A stretch of DNA of 64,000 nucleotides, taken from Phaeotremella fagi (taxonomy: Eukaryota > Basidiomycota > Tremellomycetes > Tremellales > Phaeotremellaceae). The number at the start of each line of letters is the position of its first letter. Position 1 is the first letter of the stretch. The stretch spans positions 1,178,001 through 1,242,000 of the forward strand of contig BCHU01000008.1 of NCBI GenBank assembly GCA_001599715.1, written 5' to 3'. The translations under genes were made by a program, and so were the position numbers. The notes beneath the pieces were generated by a model. That model was not told where the DNA came from, did no database searches, and worked only from the letters and a program-made list of their open reading frames with translations. Below, in pieces: positions 1 to 12,300 of the stretch.

Positions 1-807
1 CTAGGATTAGACTGATACTGATAAGGACTGGTCCGACGAGGATGTCTACATCACGTTTAGAGACTGTTTTGGGTGTACAAACTAAGGGGGGAGCTTACCG
101 AAAGTACCGGTTCTACGTGAAATCTTTGTAACTCTTGAATTGAAGATATAAGTTCCGTAAATTAATGTCATCAACGCACTACCAGTATCCCACTTATCAG
201 CGGAATTTCATTTTGGGAGGTTAAGAAAGACGGAGACTGACATGATACCATAGCCCATAGCGAAATATTCTGATTGTTTATCCCTAGCTCCGTTAAGTAA
301 TCCTGTTGCGATGACGAACAGGAGAACTGCTAAATTGAGATAGGCGTTGTGGGTTCTTTCATTGGCGAACCAGACTTTAGCTTCTACTTTGACTGGTCTT
401 TCGATTTTCTCTATTTATCCAATGTTTAGAATTAGAATGTCCTTGGAAACGAAGTGTTGAGACTCGACTCACTTGGTATACGTAATCTAACAGTTGGGTC
501 GTCGGTGGTATAATAACTTTCACCTTGTCTTTTCTAGATTTCAGTATGTGCACAAGAGACACGACGACGACTTACGTCTCGGGAATCCTGTCATCTCTTT
601 TCGACTTTTTTCTGAGTCCCAATCCTTTAGCTGGTAGATGTTTGAGAGCGTCAGAAGAGAAGATGTGGAAGGCGTTGGAGAGTTGTTCGAGTCTTGTTGG
701 GTTGCTGCTGCCTACCAGAGGGGTTGTCTGGGGAGGGGCGTGTTAGTAGGTGGGTGGGTTGGGCTTGGGCACTTGAGATTTGTACTTACTTCATCTACTG
801 TACTCAT
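1..807 (-). CDS. VTC1: VTC1-like vacuolar transporter chaperone subunit (3' end cut off by window edge)
   Basis: Six exons can be followed on the minus strand: 790-807, 576-727, 473-533, 242-408, 99-178 and 1-45, continuing past the left edge. The diagnostic stretch is KVEAKVWFANERT, the start of the DUF202 membrane domain shared by Vtc1 and the C-termini of Vtc2-4. Two hydrophobic segments follow, then GTFDILVGPVLIS, which matches the conserved F-D-x-x-x-G-P start of the third helix in Vtc1. No SPX or polymerase domain precedes it, so the protein is Vtc1-like. The N-terminal extension of about 80 residues is longer than in yeast Vtc1. In the family, Vtc1 is the small membrane subunit of the vacuolar polyphosphate polymerase. 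The donor used at 241/242 (GTCAGT) is the least certain junction. It diverges from VMA6. Confidence 0.8.
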
Positions 808-1179
808 TTTTATTATTTTTTGGATTGTAGGAGACTGAGGATTGTATCTCTGGACAGCGAGAATTGAAAATAGGAGGAGGTGGTGGGAGATAATTAAAGT
901 TGCTAGACAGTGAGATAAAGGCTGAACACACGTTTGTGGCATAAGACATGGTTATTACGTAAAATGATCTAGGAAACATAGGCGTGCGGAGGTTTGCTCA
1001 AGCGTTTCTGACGCCTATTATAATTAACGTTAAATGATAAGTGAATCGTCTCTCTGTCACTGCTCACTGTCACTCACTGTCACTGTATCATTCAATATCC
1101 TCATATCATCCATCTCATATTCTACTCTAGTCTCTCTATCACATCATCTCCATCACTCCACCCATAACGCATCATCACA
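808..1179. promoter_or_regulatory. Bidirectional promoter between VTC1-like gene and VMA6
   Basis: These 372 bases separate two divergent start codons and must hold the 5' leaders and promoters of both genes. The VMA6 side, from about 1051 to 1170, is strongly pyrimidine-rich (CTCACTGTCACT-type runs, then TCATCTC runs), as is common just upstream of fungal start codons. No TATA box is evident. Confidence 0.6.
1051..1088. repeat. Imperfect CTGTCACT/CACTGT tandem repeat in the shared promoter
   Basis: CACTGT recurs several times within 38 bases (CTCTGTCACTGCTCACTG followed by TCACTCACTGTCACTG). It lies about 100 bases upstream of the VMA6 start codon. It could be a short microsatellite or a cluster of binding sites; nothing in the sequence decides between these. 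Confidence 0.6.
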
Positions 1180-2406
1180 ATGGAGGCATTAGCTTTCAAC
1201 GTAAGTCATACTCATCCCCATCTCAATCGCCAAGCTAACATTCACCCCCCGCTCCTAGATGTCCGCAGGTTTCCTCGAAGGTGTAGTTAGAGGTTACAAA
1301 GGTGGTCTTTTAACTCAGAACAATTATCATAATTTGACTCAATGCGAGAATCTCGAAGGTAAGTATGGTTCTGGTTATAATTCCGTGGTACAGCTTATAT
1401 ACTTACAACAACCAGATTTCCGTCTTCAACTTTCCGCTACTGATTATGGCAATTTCTTGGCTAATGAACCATTACCACTTTCGACTGCTACCATCGCTGA
1501 CAAGGTGAGTCTTAATTCTGATACCTACCGATTAACAACTGACATCACTCCTAGGCGACTGAAAAACTCGTCGCTGAATTCCACTACCTTCAAACCAACG
1601 CTGTTGAACCATTAGCAACTTTCATGGACTACATCACCTACGCCTATATGATCGACAACGTCATCCTCCTAACACTTGGTACATTACACGAAAGAGATAC
1701 CCACGAGTTACTCGAACGTTGTCATCCCCTAGGTGTTTTCGATACGATGCCAGCGTTATGTGTGGCCACCAACGTCGAAGAACTTTATCACAGTGTTCTA
1801 GTCGAAACTCCTCTCGCCCCATATTTCAGAGATTGTCTTTCAGCCCAAGATCTAGATGATTTGAATATCGAGATAATCAGGAATTCATTGTATAAAGCTT
1901 ATCTCGAAGATTTCTATCATTATTGTTTAACACTTCCATCACCTACTTCGGAAATCATGACGAAAATATTGGCGTTCGAAGCTGACAGACGTACACTCAA
2001 CATCACTATCAATTCATTCGGAACTGAACTTTCAAAAGATCAACGAGCTAAATTGTTCCCTACTATCGGTAGACTTTATCCAGAAGGTAACAACGCTCTG
2101 GCCAGGGCTGACGATATCGAATCAGCAATGGCGGCAGTCGATCATATTTCAGAATACAAACAGTTCTTCGAAAAAGCCGGTGTAACAAGTTCCACCACTG
2201 ATGATGCAGGTTCTTCACTCGAAGATGAATTCTTCAAATACGACGTTGAATTGAACAAACAGAGTTTCTTGCAACAATTCCAATACGCCGTTTTCTATAG
2301 TTTCGTTAAATTGAAGGAACAGGAGGTTAGAAATTTAACTTGGATAGCGGAATGTATAGCTCAGGATGCTAAGGATAGAGTTAACGATTATATTCCAGTG
2401 TTCTAG
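1180..2406 (+). CDS. VMA6: V-type proton ATPase subunit d (Vma6)
   Basis: Four exons (1180-1200, 1259-1358, 1416-1504, 1555-2406) encode 353 aa, the usual length for subunit d. The tiny first exon encodes MEALAFN. The second opens with the family hallmark [16 protein letters not shown] and NYHNLTQCE. The last exon contains [16 protein letters not shown] and [14 protein letters not shown], both characteristic of Vma6/ATP6V0D, and ends with the conserved [16 protein letters not shown] block. Subunit d is a cytosolic protein that sits on the c-ring of the Vo sector and couples it to the central stalk of V1. All junctions are GT..AG and keep frame. Identity is clear. Confidence 0.95.
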
Positions 2407-2563
2407 GGAGTGGTGTTTGGGGGGTTGTTGTAGTATATATACCATAGAAGGAGACTTTAGGAGAATGAATGAATTAATGACGTGTACCGTTTGATACGAG
2501 AAATGCCTATTGGTCAAAATGTTGAAATTCAACAATCAACTACATCTTTTACCGCCAACCACC

Positions 2564-3740
2564 ATGTCCATCGCGTCCTCTTCCTCAACGACAATAAGAT
2601 CCCTACGACTGAACCAACTTCCCAAAAAACTACCAATCTCACGAAGATTCTCCCTATACACCCCAGAAACCACCAATGAGATCCAAGATCTCCCCCCGAA
2701 CCCCAAACCCCAATCCAAAAATTTCTTCACAGGCAGACCAAAACTAAACGACAAACTCTCCCAACTCTCCCTCTCCCTCCTCAAAACCCAAAATAAACTA
2801 CGTGGAGATTACATCTACCCCCTCCCAACTTCTTTAACTTATCAGCAACCCCCCCAAATCTCTTGGTTGACTTTAAACAATTTATCAAAAGTTTTCGGTG
2901 AGACTAAATTGAAATCTTCAGAATACAATTCAGTGTTGGAACTTTTGAATGAGATTAATCATTTGAGACATGTTACCAAACTTTGTGGACGGTTTGATCT
3001 TTTCGATGATTTGTCTGATGTTTTGAATGAGTTCGAGAGATTCGATGGTGGTAGCGGTGTTGGGGGTGGTGAACATCAACAGTCAATTGATAAATCAACG
3101 AAAAGTGGGATAGACGAATTAGGTAGAAGTTTCGGCTTTGGTCGAAGAAAAGAATCATCAGCTAGAGTATGGATCATCCCAACTAAACAATCCAAACTTC
3201 ATCTCGATCAACCCACCCCGACCGACCCCCAAGCCACCCCCCTCACCCTACCGGAACCATCAGAAATCCTAATCAACCATCTCCCCTTGACCTCCCATTT
3301 CTCCCGTCAGATCGATCGTGAATCCATCCTACGTCCACTTAGACTTACGGGTTTACTTGGCGCTTATAACGTTTTCGCGCTGGTTCGTGGAGGTGGGACT
3401 AGTGGTCAAGCAGGTGCTGTTTCTTTGGCTTTGGCTAGGGCTTTGGGAGATGCTAGAGAGGATGTTAGGGAGGTTTTGGAGAATGGTAAGTGGTGTTGTT
3501 CTTGAGGGTGATTGAAGAAAAGTCATTGTTCAACCATTGTTCCTTTCTCTTCGATTCCCCTTTTTATGTAATGCCTCACTGACATTTAACAGATGGCGCA
3601 CTGATGAGAGATACCAGAATGGTAGAAAGGAAGAAAACAGGTTTAGTCAAAGCTAGAAAGAGGGTACGTCTATCCTTTCCTTTCACTCATATCAAAATAC
3701 CAGCTAACCCCAAAATCAGTGGACATGGGTCAAGAGATAG
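2564..3740 (+). CDS. MRPS9: Mitochondrial small ribosomal subunit protein uS9m
   Basis: Three exons (2564-3485, 3593-3663, 3720-3740) encode about 337 aa. The C-terminal part is an S9 domain: RLTGLLGAYNVFALVRGGG, SGQAGAVSLALARAL, then D-T-R-M-V-E-R-K-K-T-G-L-V-K-A-R-K-R and a last exon ending in W-V-K-R, equivalent to the usual basic S9 tail. The N-terminal region is rich in S, R and L and fits a mitochondrial targeting sequence. I chose the start at 2564 because its context ACCACCATG is strong. An in-frame ATG at 2519 is possible and would add 15 residues. The long N-terminal extension is typical of fungal MRPS9. Confidence 0.9.
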
Positions 3741-3822
3741 ACAAGACGTCGAGAAAATTGATTTAATCACTACTATGCATTATGTCTACAAGATAAATAT
3801 TCATCTACAGTTTAACTCAAAT

Positions 3823-6620
3823 CTACCTCCAACCCTGATTTTGATTTTGATCCGGTATCGTACTCTTCCATCCATCAGGTGGTCGGATCGAAGCTGGTAA
3901 GCTCGGTGGGGGCGTGTACCAATTCCCCTGCTGCTGCTGCTGCTGTGGTGGTAACGGACTAGACGATCTTTGTTCCGGACCAGTAGAAGAAGAATTACCA
4001 CCCGTCCCTAAATTATTCAAATAACTTCTCCAATCTGCGTTATTCGTTCTGTTGTTGACTGTATCCGACGGGGGAGGGTTATGGTTCCAACCGTTTTGTT
4101 GTTGATATTCTTGACGGGGTTGGGGTTGATAATATCCAGATCCAGATGGAGGAGGAGCTGGTGAAGGTGATCTACCGTATGTCTGATTGTTCCATTGATT
4201 ATTTGGCGGTGTGTAAGTGGAAGCAGATGGAGGTTGAGCTTGATATCCTGAACTACCATTTGAATAATTTTGAGATTGCCAAGAATCATTTTGGGGTTGA
4301 GGGGTGATAGGTCTTTGCTGGACATACAGCTCGTCGGATGGATAATATCCAACACCTTGTGGACGGGGTGGAGGAGGTGGTCTAGGTGCCGGTGTTGGCG
4401 CTGACTGCGATGGATGATAATTTTGGTTCACGGGTGGAGAATGATAATTATCATTCGTATAGGAATTGTTGTAATGCTGTGGAGTTGGGGTATGGGATTG
4501 CGGGATTGGCACAAGGTTACTTTGAGTTTGCTGATGCCAAGGAACGAATCCATCTTGTGATACAGCAGGTGGGGGGATTGGCGAAGGTTGTCTTGGAGGT
4601 AAGGACGGTGGCGGTGTATTATACATATTTGTTGGTTGAGGTATAGATTGAGGTTGCGGTTGCGGTGTACGTGAAGGTGGTGGATGAACAACTGAATATT
4701 GAGAATACGGGTATGTATTCGTATTCGAGTTAGCGTTCATCGAATGAGATTGTCCTTGATCAGAATAATAGTCGTTCGGGTTATCATGTCGAACCACAGG
4801 TGTCGGTTCTGGAGGTTGATAAAACCCAGGTCGAGGTGAAGGTGCACGAATACCCTGCGGGGATTGAGAGGAGGTTGCAAAAGATGAAGTCGGTATTGAA
4901 TAATGTCCAGTTGGGGACGTTATTGGTGGTGCAGTTGAAGATGGGGGTGGTGGTGTTGGACCTGGTGATGGATTATGATAAGAGTTGGTACCTGGGAAAC
5001 CAAGATGTGATGCAGGATGCGGTTGAAGTTCCGGTCTTGGTGGACCAGCTGGAATCAACGAAGGTGGAATTGGTGAGGGCGCTCTATAATCTCCCATTGG
5101 TCTTGGTGTTGATGGAGATTGATAAGGCTGTTGGACGGGGGGATACGAGTTCTCATATGGTGATTGATACTGAGCTTGAGGTTGAGGTTGATTATTCTGA
5201 TAATAAGTCATCTGAGATACTTCATTACGTCGATTCTGTTCCCAGTTAGGAATATCATTAGTCGACACAGGTCGAGAATGTGGAAGTGGTTGTTGAGGTT
5301 GCGACTGAGGTAGATGCTGAGACCAAGGAGCTGCAGATGAAGCACCGACTGAATGTCGATGAGGTTGATAATTGGGATCAATTCCGTTAAGCGTCGGTAT
5401 ATTAGTTGAAGGTAAGGGTCGTCCGGAGTGAGAAGCTCCAAGAGACATCGCTGACATGTTTCCAGTCAATGCGTCGAGAGCTGGTGTAGCTGAGACATAG
5501 CTTTGTGGAATATGATGTAGATTTGGCTATTGGGATAGGTTAGCAATGGAATAGACTATAGAACATTTGACTCACAGGTAAACTCTGTTTTCGACTGTGT
5601 CCAGGTGGTAAACCAAGTTCCATGAAACTAGAGGAGTGCTGAATCTGAGGTTGAGGCTGGGGTTGGGGTTGAGCTTGAGGAGCAGGTGATGTCCTTCCTT
5701 GCTGAACATAAGGGGGGATGTAAAGACTCAGTCCAGAAACACTTCCAGAAGTAGATATCCCGTTGATTGGTCTTGCACCGTTCCCATTAGGTTCATATAC
5801 ACCTGCTCCACCATAGTTTTCTACAGCTGGTCTTGGGACATTTCGTCGAACAGGTGGGCGATCCTATCAAACATTAGCTGGTTTCCTCGTCATCGAAAAA
5901 TTTTAGCTACATTAGAAAAGAAAGTTAATTCCAAGTAAATCTCTCCTGCGTATTTCTCCTTGTAATACAAAGTATACCATTCTAAACAAACATCAGTCCC
6001 AAAACAATCCTCCAAACTCACCATCAACCTCCCCTTTTTTCAATACATCCTCGAAATTAACGACAGCGTCAGCGATCAATTCAGGTTCTTTAGCATCATC
6101 AGCATAACAAGCTACTTTGAAGCTTTTTGAACCTTTCTTGGCTAAAGGTCCTAAACGACTTTTTGAGGCTAGAGCAGCTGAAGTTATCACACCTGGTGCT
6201 GGTTGAGAGGAGGTGTCCTTTGGTGGGACTGGTGGTTGTGGTGTACTCGTGGAAGAGTTTAATGAATTGCTTTGAGATTCAGATTTTTGTAGGACATCAT
6301 CAACGTCTTCGTGGAGTATGAAACGAATTTCTTCATCCCATGCTGGATGTTGTCCACCACTATGGGATTGTTAGAAGATATTGATTGTGTTTTCGACAAT
6401 GATATCAGTTAGACTTACCGTTTGATAGCTTTGGTCCTCTGTTTCTCATCTCCAAGTTTGATCGTACAAAAAGGATCTTGTTTACCGAATCTTGATTTGT
6501 TGGGAAGGTTTTTCTGTGAAACGAATCAGTATTGAATTTGAATTGAATGATGATATAAACTGAACCTACAGCTTTACCAACAACTATGACCAACGTTCCC
6601 AACTCTTTAGCTTCGCTCAT
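3823..6620 (-). CDS. C2-domain, proline-rich cytokinesis protein (Inn1/Fic1 type)
   Basis: The first exons (6570-6620, 6419-6513, 6022-6359, then from 5981) encode an N-terminal C2 domain. It opens with LGTLVIVVGKAKNLPNK, followed by GKQDPFCTIKLG and GGQHPAWDEEIRF, and closes with EWYTLYYKEKYAGEIYLEL. After it comes a very long tail dominated by P, Q, S, N and Y with many PxxP stretches and a short glutamine run; the last exon is 3823 to about 5527. A single N-terminal C2 domain plus a PxxP tail is the architecture of yeast Inn1 and fission yeast Fic1. Those proteins bind SH3 domains of F-BAR/Cyk3-type partners at the division site. Assignment by architecture is good; one-to-one orthology is inference. 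The tail offers many candidate SH3 ligands. Confidence 0.75.
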
Positions 6621-7478
6621 GATAAATAAATATTGATAGTTCCCGTTATCCTTGGTTTGGTATTTGTTTCTACGAGATGAATAGGCTATACAACAAGATT
6701 TATGGGGTGAGAACGTAAGTTGACATCAGATATTTTATTGACGTTCCGCTCTGATGGTGTATTTGTCCAGTCGAAAAGTCCTATAAAGAAGGTGTTCAAG
6801 CGTCGAGATTGAGATGCGAATTTGTCTCAGAAAGCTATGCCGATATCTATGACGATTAGATTGAAAAGAATGAACAAATATTGGGAGATGTGAAAGATGA
6901 AAAGCAGTGCGGAATGATAAAATCACAATAATGCAAAGTAGCTGAAACTAAAAGTCGGTATCCGACGCGATGGAGGTGGGAGACGATTCTAAAGAAGAAT
7001 AACCTTGGCAAGCCCCCTCCTATCTTCCTCTAACATCAACATCTATGCATCTATTTACCTATTCACATCGTGACTGTCTTCTTCTTCAGCCCCAGTCTCC
7101 TGATCCAATACTCGAGAGTAGGGCCATACATGAAGTCACCATGGATGGGATGGAGTTGAGTTCGATTTCCATAAACGTTTCAGACTTCATGGACGCGACA
7201 GTGCTTTCGACGATATTCAGTCCAACTTCGTGTTCACCGATGACAAGGATCCTATGTTTCTATCGGAATGACCTCCTAGATGTCTTGATACTCACAAAGC
7301 AGTATCCTCAATGGAGGATTACAAGGATATCTTCAATCCTTTTCCTTTGTCGAGTCAAGGCTCCTGCTCCTTTCAGCCCAGCATGTCTGACGAAGACTAA
7401 AGTACTAGACACAAGTCCAAGATATAACTTCGAGTATACTCACGGTATCTTGACCAAGACTCAATCAAGAACATCAAG
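6621..7478. other. Divergent intergenic region, C2-protein gene / F-box gene
   Basis: These 858 bases hold the promoters of two divergent genes. The first 400 bases show nothing recognisable. From 7045 a 145-codon frame runs to a TGA that overlaps the F-box start codon as ATGA at 7479-7482. A different frame at 7134-7400 has coding-like composition and is listed separately. It could be transcribed leader sequence of the F-box gene or a gene remnant. Confidence 0.4.
7134..7400 (+). pseudogene. Possible remnant coding segment with one in-frame TGA
   Basis: Reading from 7134, a frame with protein-like composition runs about 45 codons (containing DSAFDDIQSNFVFTDDKD), meets a single TGA at 7269-7271, continues in the same frame for about 42 codons (containing SSMEDYKDIFNPFPLSSQ), and ends at TAA 7398-7400. 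No in-frame ATG precedes it, and I found no convincing intron that removes the TGA. It may be the 3' end of a decayed gene, an exon of a gene whose 5' part I could not assemble, or chance. I do not recognise it. Confidence 0.25.
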
Positions 7479-9132
7479 ATGACTGAAGTCAACGAAATCA
7501 ATAGCCAAATCCCCCATCTCCCAATCGAGATCCATCACCAAATAGCCTCCAATCTCGACCTAAAAACCGCTCTCTCCCTAACGAAAACCTGCAGATATCT
7601 CCAACCAGCCGGTGAATCGCGTTTATACAGAGACCTAATCCTCTTAGAATCAGAACTCTCACCAAACGTAGAATACTACGATAAAGGTCAAATCCAACCT
7701 GATTACTTACTTGACGAAACCCCAGAAGACTCTTTCACCCTCTGGCCAAAAGCTAGGGCATCACGTCGAGTTACAAGGTATTATCTTGGTAAATTAATCG
7801 AAAATCCTGTTAGATGTGGTTATGTCAAACTCATTCATTATGATTTACGTCAAGGGATATCAATTGAATTTTTGAAAATCTTGGAAAAAGTTGAGGCAAC
7901 TTTGGAGAATCTGATGATTGGGTTTCAACCTACTACCGATATAAAATCTCATAAAGGTTTCTTGACATTTTATCAATTATTTCAAAATCTCTCAAAGCCT
8001 TTATCAAAATTAACCAATCTAACGATAAACGTCGATACGCAATGGCATGAAAGTGTATTATCGATTCTAACGAAATCACCTAATTTAATATCAATCGAAA
8101 TTCTAAGTCATCAAAGAATGGGTATCATGCAATCAAGACCTCAACCACCGAAATTGACTATACCTTCCATGAAGAAATTGAAACACTTGGTTATCAACAT
8201 CACACAAGAGTATTATTCGAAATTCTTAGCGGAATTGATCAAAGTTTCACCTAGTCTTGAAGAGGTTTCTTTATTGGATCCATATTTCAATTGGCAACCT
8301 AAACCTGACGATGGTTTGATTAACAATCTATCTGAATGTCTGAACTTGAAAAAATTGACAATGACTTGGTGTGGTGCTAGATATCTACCATTGAACGGGT
8401 TCAAAGAATTAGAAACGTTACATGTCATCTGGCAAAGTCAACAACTAGATGAAAAGATCAAACAATGTTCCCAGACCCCCGAAAACGAATATTCCAAAGA
8501 AGTAAGTTTCAAACCCTTCAAACCAACCTCGAACTCCATCTGACAAAAACATAAAGTTACTTCTCCCTTGTCTACCGAATCTGAAAAAATACCAACTTGA
8601 ACTAGACCTGAAGAACCAATTATGGGGCTATCAAACTCGAACAATAACCCAACCCCAAGTCAACGTAATCGAACAATTCACCCATCAACTCATAAAAGAG
8701 ATATCACAAGGTAACCACGGAAACCTGATTTCGATCTCATGTCTGACATTCCCGATAGACGTGTTCAACACGTTCAAGAATCAATTGATCTATCAATGTA
8801 AATCGACTTGTCACGACGAAATCCCAAGCGTAGACTCTAACAACGACATCATGAGAATCTATTCTTATCTAAATAAAGAAACTGGAGATAGACTTCTTCA
8901 TATACGATCTAGACCGTTCCCTTTGAAAAAGGATGACGAAAATTCATTGAGATGGTTCAATTTCATAGAGATTGCTTGGTTCAATTCGATCGTTATTTCT
9001 TCAGATGTTTTATTGAAGATTTACGAATTTTCGGGGATTTCTTTTGAGGAGTTGAGGAGCGGACGGGATCTTGAGTTGGAAAAAGTTTCTTGGGATTGTT
9101 TGAATAGGGTTTATCCTCGATCTAGGATCTGA
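7479..9132 (+). CDS. F-box protein
   Basis: Two exons (7479-8502 and 8557-9132) join in frame. Residues 10-45 form an F-box: IPHLPIEIHHQIASNLDL followed by K-T-A-L-S-L-T-K-T-C-R-Y-L and the R-L-Y-R-D-L-I motif typical of fungal F-box proteins. The rest, about 480 residues, is rich in leucine and has repeated short L-x-x-L-x-I units such as KLTNLTINVD, KKLKHLVINI and LKKLTMTW, which suggests degenerate leucine-rich repeats. F-box proteins recruit substrates to SCF ubiquitin ligases through Skp1; the substrate is unknown here. The splice site GAA|GTAAGT to AAG|TTACTT keeps the frame open to the stop. Confidence 0.75.
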
Positions 9133-9318
9133 TTTGGTTGCGGATTGAGAGAAGTGTAGAGGGTAACACTTGGTCAAGGATAAACTTTGTACCAAAATCC
9201 AAAATCACAGATACCATTCGAGATAAGTCAGAAACAAAATATAAACAAGAATAACCACACCCTAACTCGTTTCCTATCGATAACAAACAAGAAACATGAA
9301 TATATACAGTACAAACCA

Positions 9319-9350
9319 AGTCAATGTCCACATCCACGTCCACGTCCACT
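9319..9350. repeat. Hexamer repeat GTCCAC in the convergent 3' region
   Basis: GTCCACATCCACGTCCACG continues as a near-perfect hexamer repeat between the convergent 3' ends of the F-box gene (stop 9132) and the large disordered-protein gene (stop 9380). It is a short low-complexity tract, probably within 3' untranslated sequence. Confidence 0.6.
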
Positions 9351-9379
9351 TCGCGAAGACCAATAAGACCAGAACCAAC

Positions 9380-12300
9380 CTAAACACGAACAACACGAGC
9401 GTTACCAGTCGATTTAAGCTTGACATTCCCCGTAGTTTTAGTTCTCGTTTGTGTCGGTCTAAGAAGGGTCAGTACGAAGTCCAAGAGATCACACTCACTT
9501 ATTCTCTTGACCTTGATGAATCGTTATCTTCTTAACAAACCCGTTGGTATTAGCATGAACACTTTTGCCACCACCACCGGTAACCCCCGTACCTCCCAAT
9601 TTCTTAGCATTCCCCTTATCACTCAGAACTCTACGAATCTCTTCTGGCCCATCACTATTCTTCTTTCTTCTCCAACCCAAAGCCTGTCTCCTAGCTGCAG
9701 AAGGCACTCGCCCTCTTTTATCGTCTTTTTCCTTTTCTTTCAAATCGCGATTAACTTTAGATTCTGAATCAACGGTTTCAGATGGATGACTGTGACTGTT
9801 TTGAGGTGGAGTTGATGGTTTTTGAACTTGTACTTGTAAAGTGGGTTCAGAGGTGTTAACGAATTGAGCGAAAACTGCAGAAAGCGGTGTAGGCGATGAA
9901 TAATCTTCATCTGAGAAACAAGAGTTTTGACCGAAAGTGAAAACCGATGATGTTGCTGAATGAGTACCAGCCCCGGTCCCAGATCCAAGGGTGAAAACCG
10001 AAGAATTCGTTGAATTGGTTCTTTCGAATTTGGTGATGATCGGTTTAGGTCTTGAGATAGGAACCATTTGAGTCTTTTGTAGACTATAAGGTGATGATTG
10101 GATTCTTGAATTTGATAACGATGATTTCCTTTTATGAACGATTCTTGATATTGATAATTCTGCTAGAGGTTTATAAACTTTTGTTGAATTTGCTATGAAA
10201 GCGTTGATCCCTTCTTTGGTGAAAGGGATTTGGAGGTCATCTAATAGTTTCAAAAGATGGTCAGCGTTAGCACTATACGTTGCATAAACGACATACCAGT
10301 GGCATTCTCTGAATCTCCACAATCACCCCAAACATTCCTACTGTTTCTACATTCATCATCAGCCTCCCTCTTCAATTCCAACCAATGTTTGACCGATTTG
10401 AAATTATCCTCCAAACAATCTTCACGATCACTTTGACCATGTTGCTGTTCATTCTGAATCAAAGCCTCACGAGAGATAGTCTTACGAACAACTATCGTCG
10501 AATCGTCAGGACGTAAAGTAGAAATGGAGGGTTCTTCACGAATAGTCGTATGGATTATAACACCTGCCGAAGATTTTTGTCGATGATGACCAGCACCTTT
10601 TGGTCGACTTCTGGCAGATGATAACGAAGTCATCGAAGTACCTTTTGAACGGAAACTGGAGGCGTCAGAGGTTGACGTGGCGGTAGATGGTGAGTTCAAA
10701 CTGGGAGCTGGTGTAGGAGTTCCATTTGAAGGTGCGATGGAATGTTTGAAAGTCAAATTAGCCGGTCTAGATTTTCTAGTTGATCTGGGTTTTTGGGGTC
10801 GTTTCAAAGAAGATATAAGTAATTGACGACCTTTACTATCATTTACAGCCGGTGTCGGACCTATACAAGGGACTTGTCAGAAATGAACTTGGAACAAATA
10901 AACCGTAAACTAACTTGAAAAAGATATATCCTCCCCTTCACCTTCCAAACAAGTCTCAATCTCAGGTCCACCCTTGAACTTGGAAACATTCACAAAAGTG
11001 TCTTCCTGATTCTCAGAACTGGTAGAGGTACTAACAGAGATCGGACGTAAATTCTTGAGGAAAAACTGATTATTTGGATGAGAATGGCTATTTCCGAATA
11101 CAGAATCAATTGAAGATCTTTTCGATTGACCCATTGTTGACATAGGTGTGCCATACGAATTGGTTGAACTGTCGGCAGGTGAACCTAATATACTATCGAT
11201 ACCGTCTCCACTGTATTGATCTCTGGAATTAGATACAGGTGACCCGATTAAACTATCGATACCGTCCCCACTGTACTGATCAGTGGGATCAGATACGGGA
11301 GATCCAATTACACTATCAACAGCTGAGAAGTCAACTGACGAACGATAAGTTTGTGAATTCGTCAACCCGTCAATACTGATTTCACCAGGTGAACCAAGTA
11401 GACTGTCGAAAGAATGTTTGATCATCTTTGAAGAACGTTGATCAGACGGTGAACCAGTGATAGAAGTCAATTGAACACCACCGTCCAATTGGAACATCCT
11501 CTCCCCAAGTCCAGGACGTACCAATCTACTCAAACTGAATCTTTCCATCCCACTACTTGAAGATCCGTTTCGACGATGAGATGCCCAATCAGGTCTACCC
11601 AATCCATTATCGATTGAAGAATCACGTCGATGTTTGGAGATATATGATGATCGTCGATTGTTATGCATAGTTACCGGTGGTCCGTTCGATCCAGTTGTGA
11701 TGAAATCGATATCACCCATAGATTCTAATGAGATGATAGAAGAATTTCTTCGATGATGACTTTGAGTTCTCTTGTGTTGCTGTTGTTGTTGTTCACGGAT
11801 TTGACGATTTTTAGCCAAAGCATCAGAAAATTCAACCTCGAAATAATTGGTATAATTCCCAGCTATACCAGTTTCGATAACCGCACCAACACTTGACATC
11901 GTCGCGATACTCAATCCAGATTCATCTCTTCGATGCTCGTGTCGACCGAAAGTCTGGATTGGAGGTGCGAGGGTGTATTCTGATTTAGTGGTTAGATCGT
12001 TATCGATATGATTGGTTTCGTTTCCGTTTGAAAGTTGAGTGGAAGATTCTTCAACGGGTGGTGAAGAACTTTTACGTTGGGAGACGTGAAGTTGGAAAGC
12101 TGGTGTTCCCATGAACGGACCCAATGAAGATTTACCTCTACTTTCTGATCTAGAGGTTTCTAATAAGACAGGAAGGACGTGATGTATAGAAACATCGTCG
12201 TTTCCCTCATCCTCCTCATCATTACTATCAGCATCATCAAAGTCCAAATCGTCCTCGTCAGCATCCTCAAATTGAGAGAATCTGAAAGACTGATCCCCAA

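Noticed and set aside
4800..5249. 149-codon plus-strand frame rich in V, L, E and D
   Set aside because: It is antisense to the proline/glutamine-rich tail of the C2 protein; the complement of P/Q codons gives this composition.
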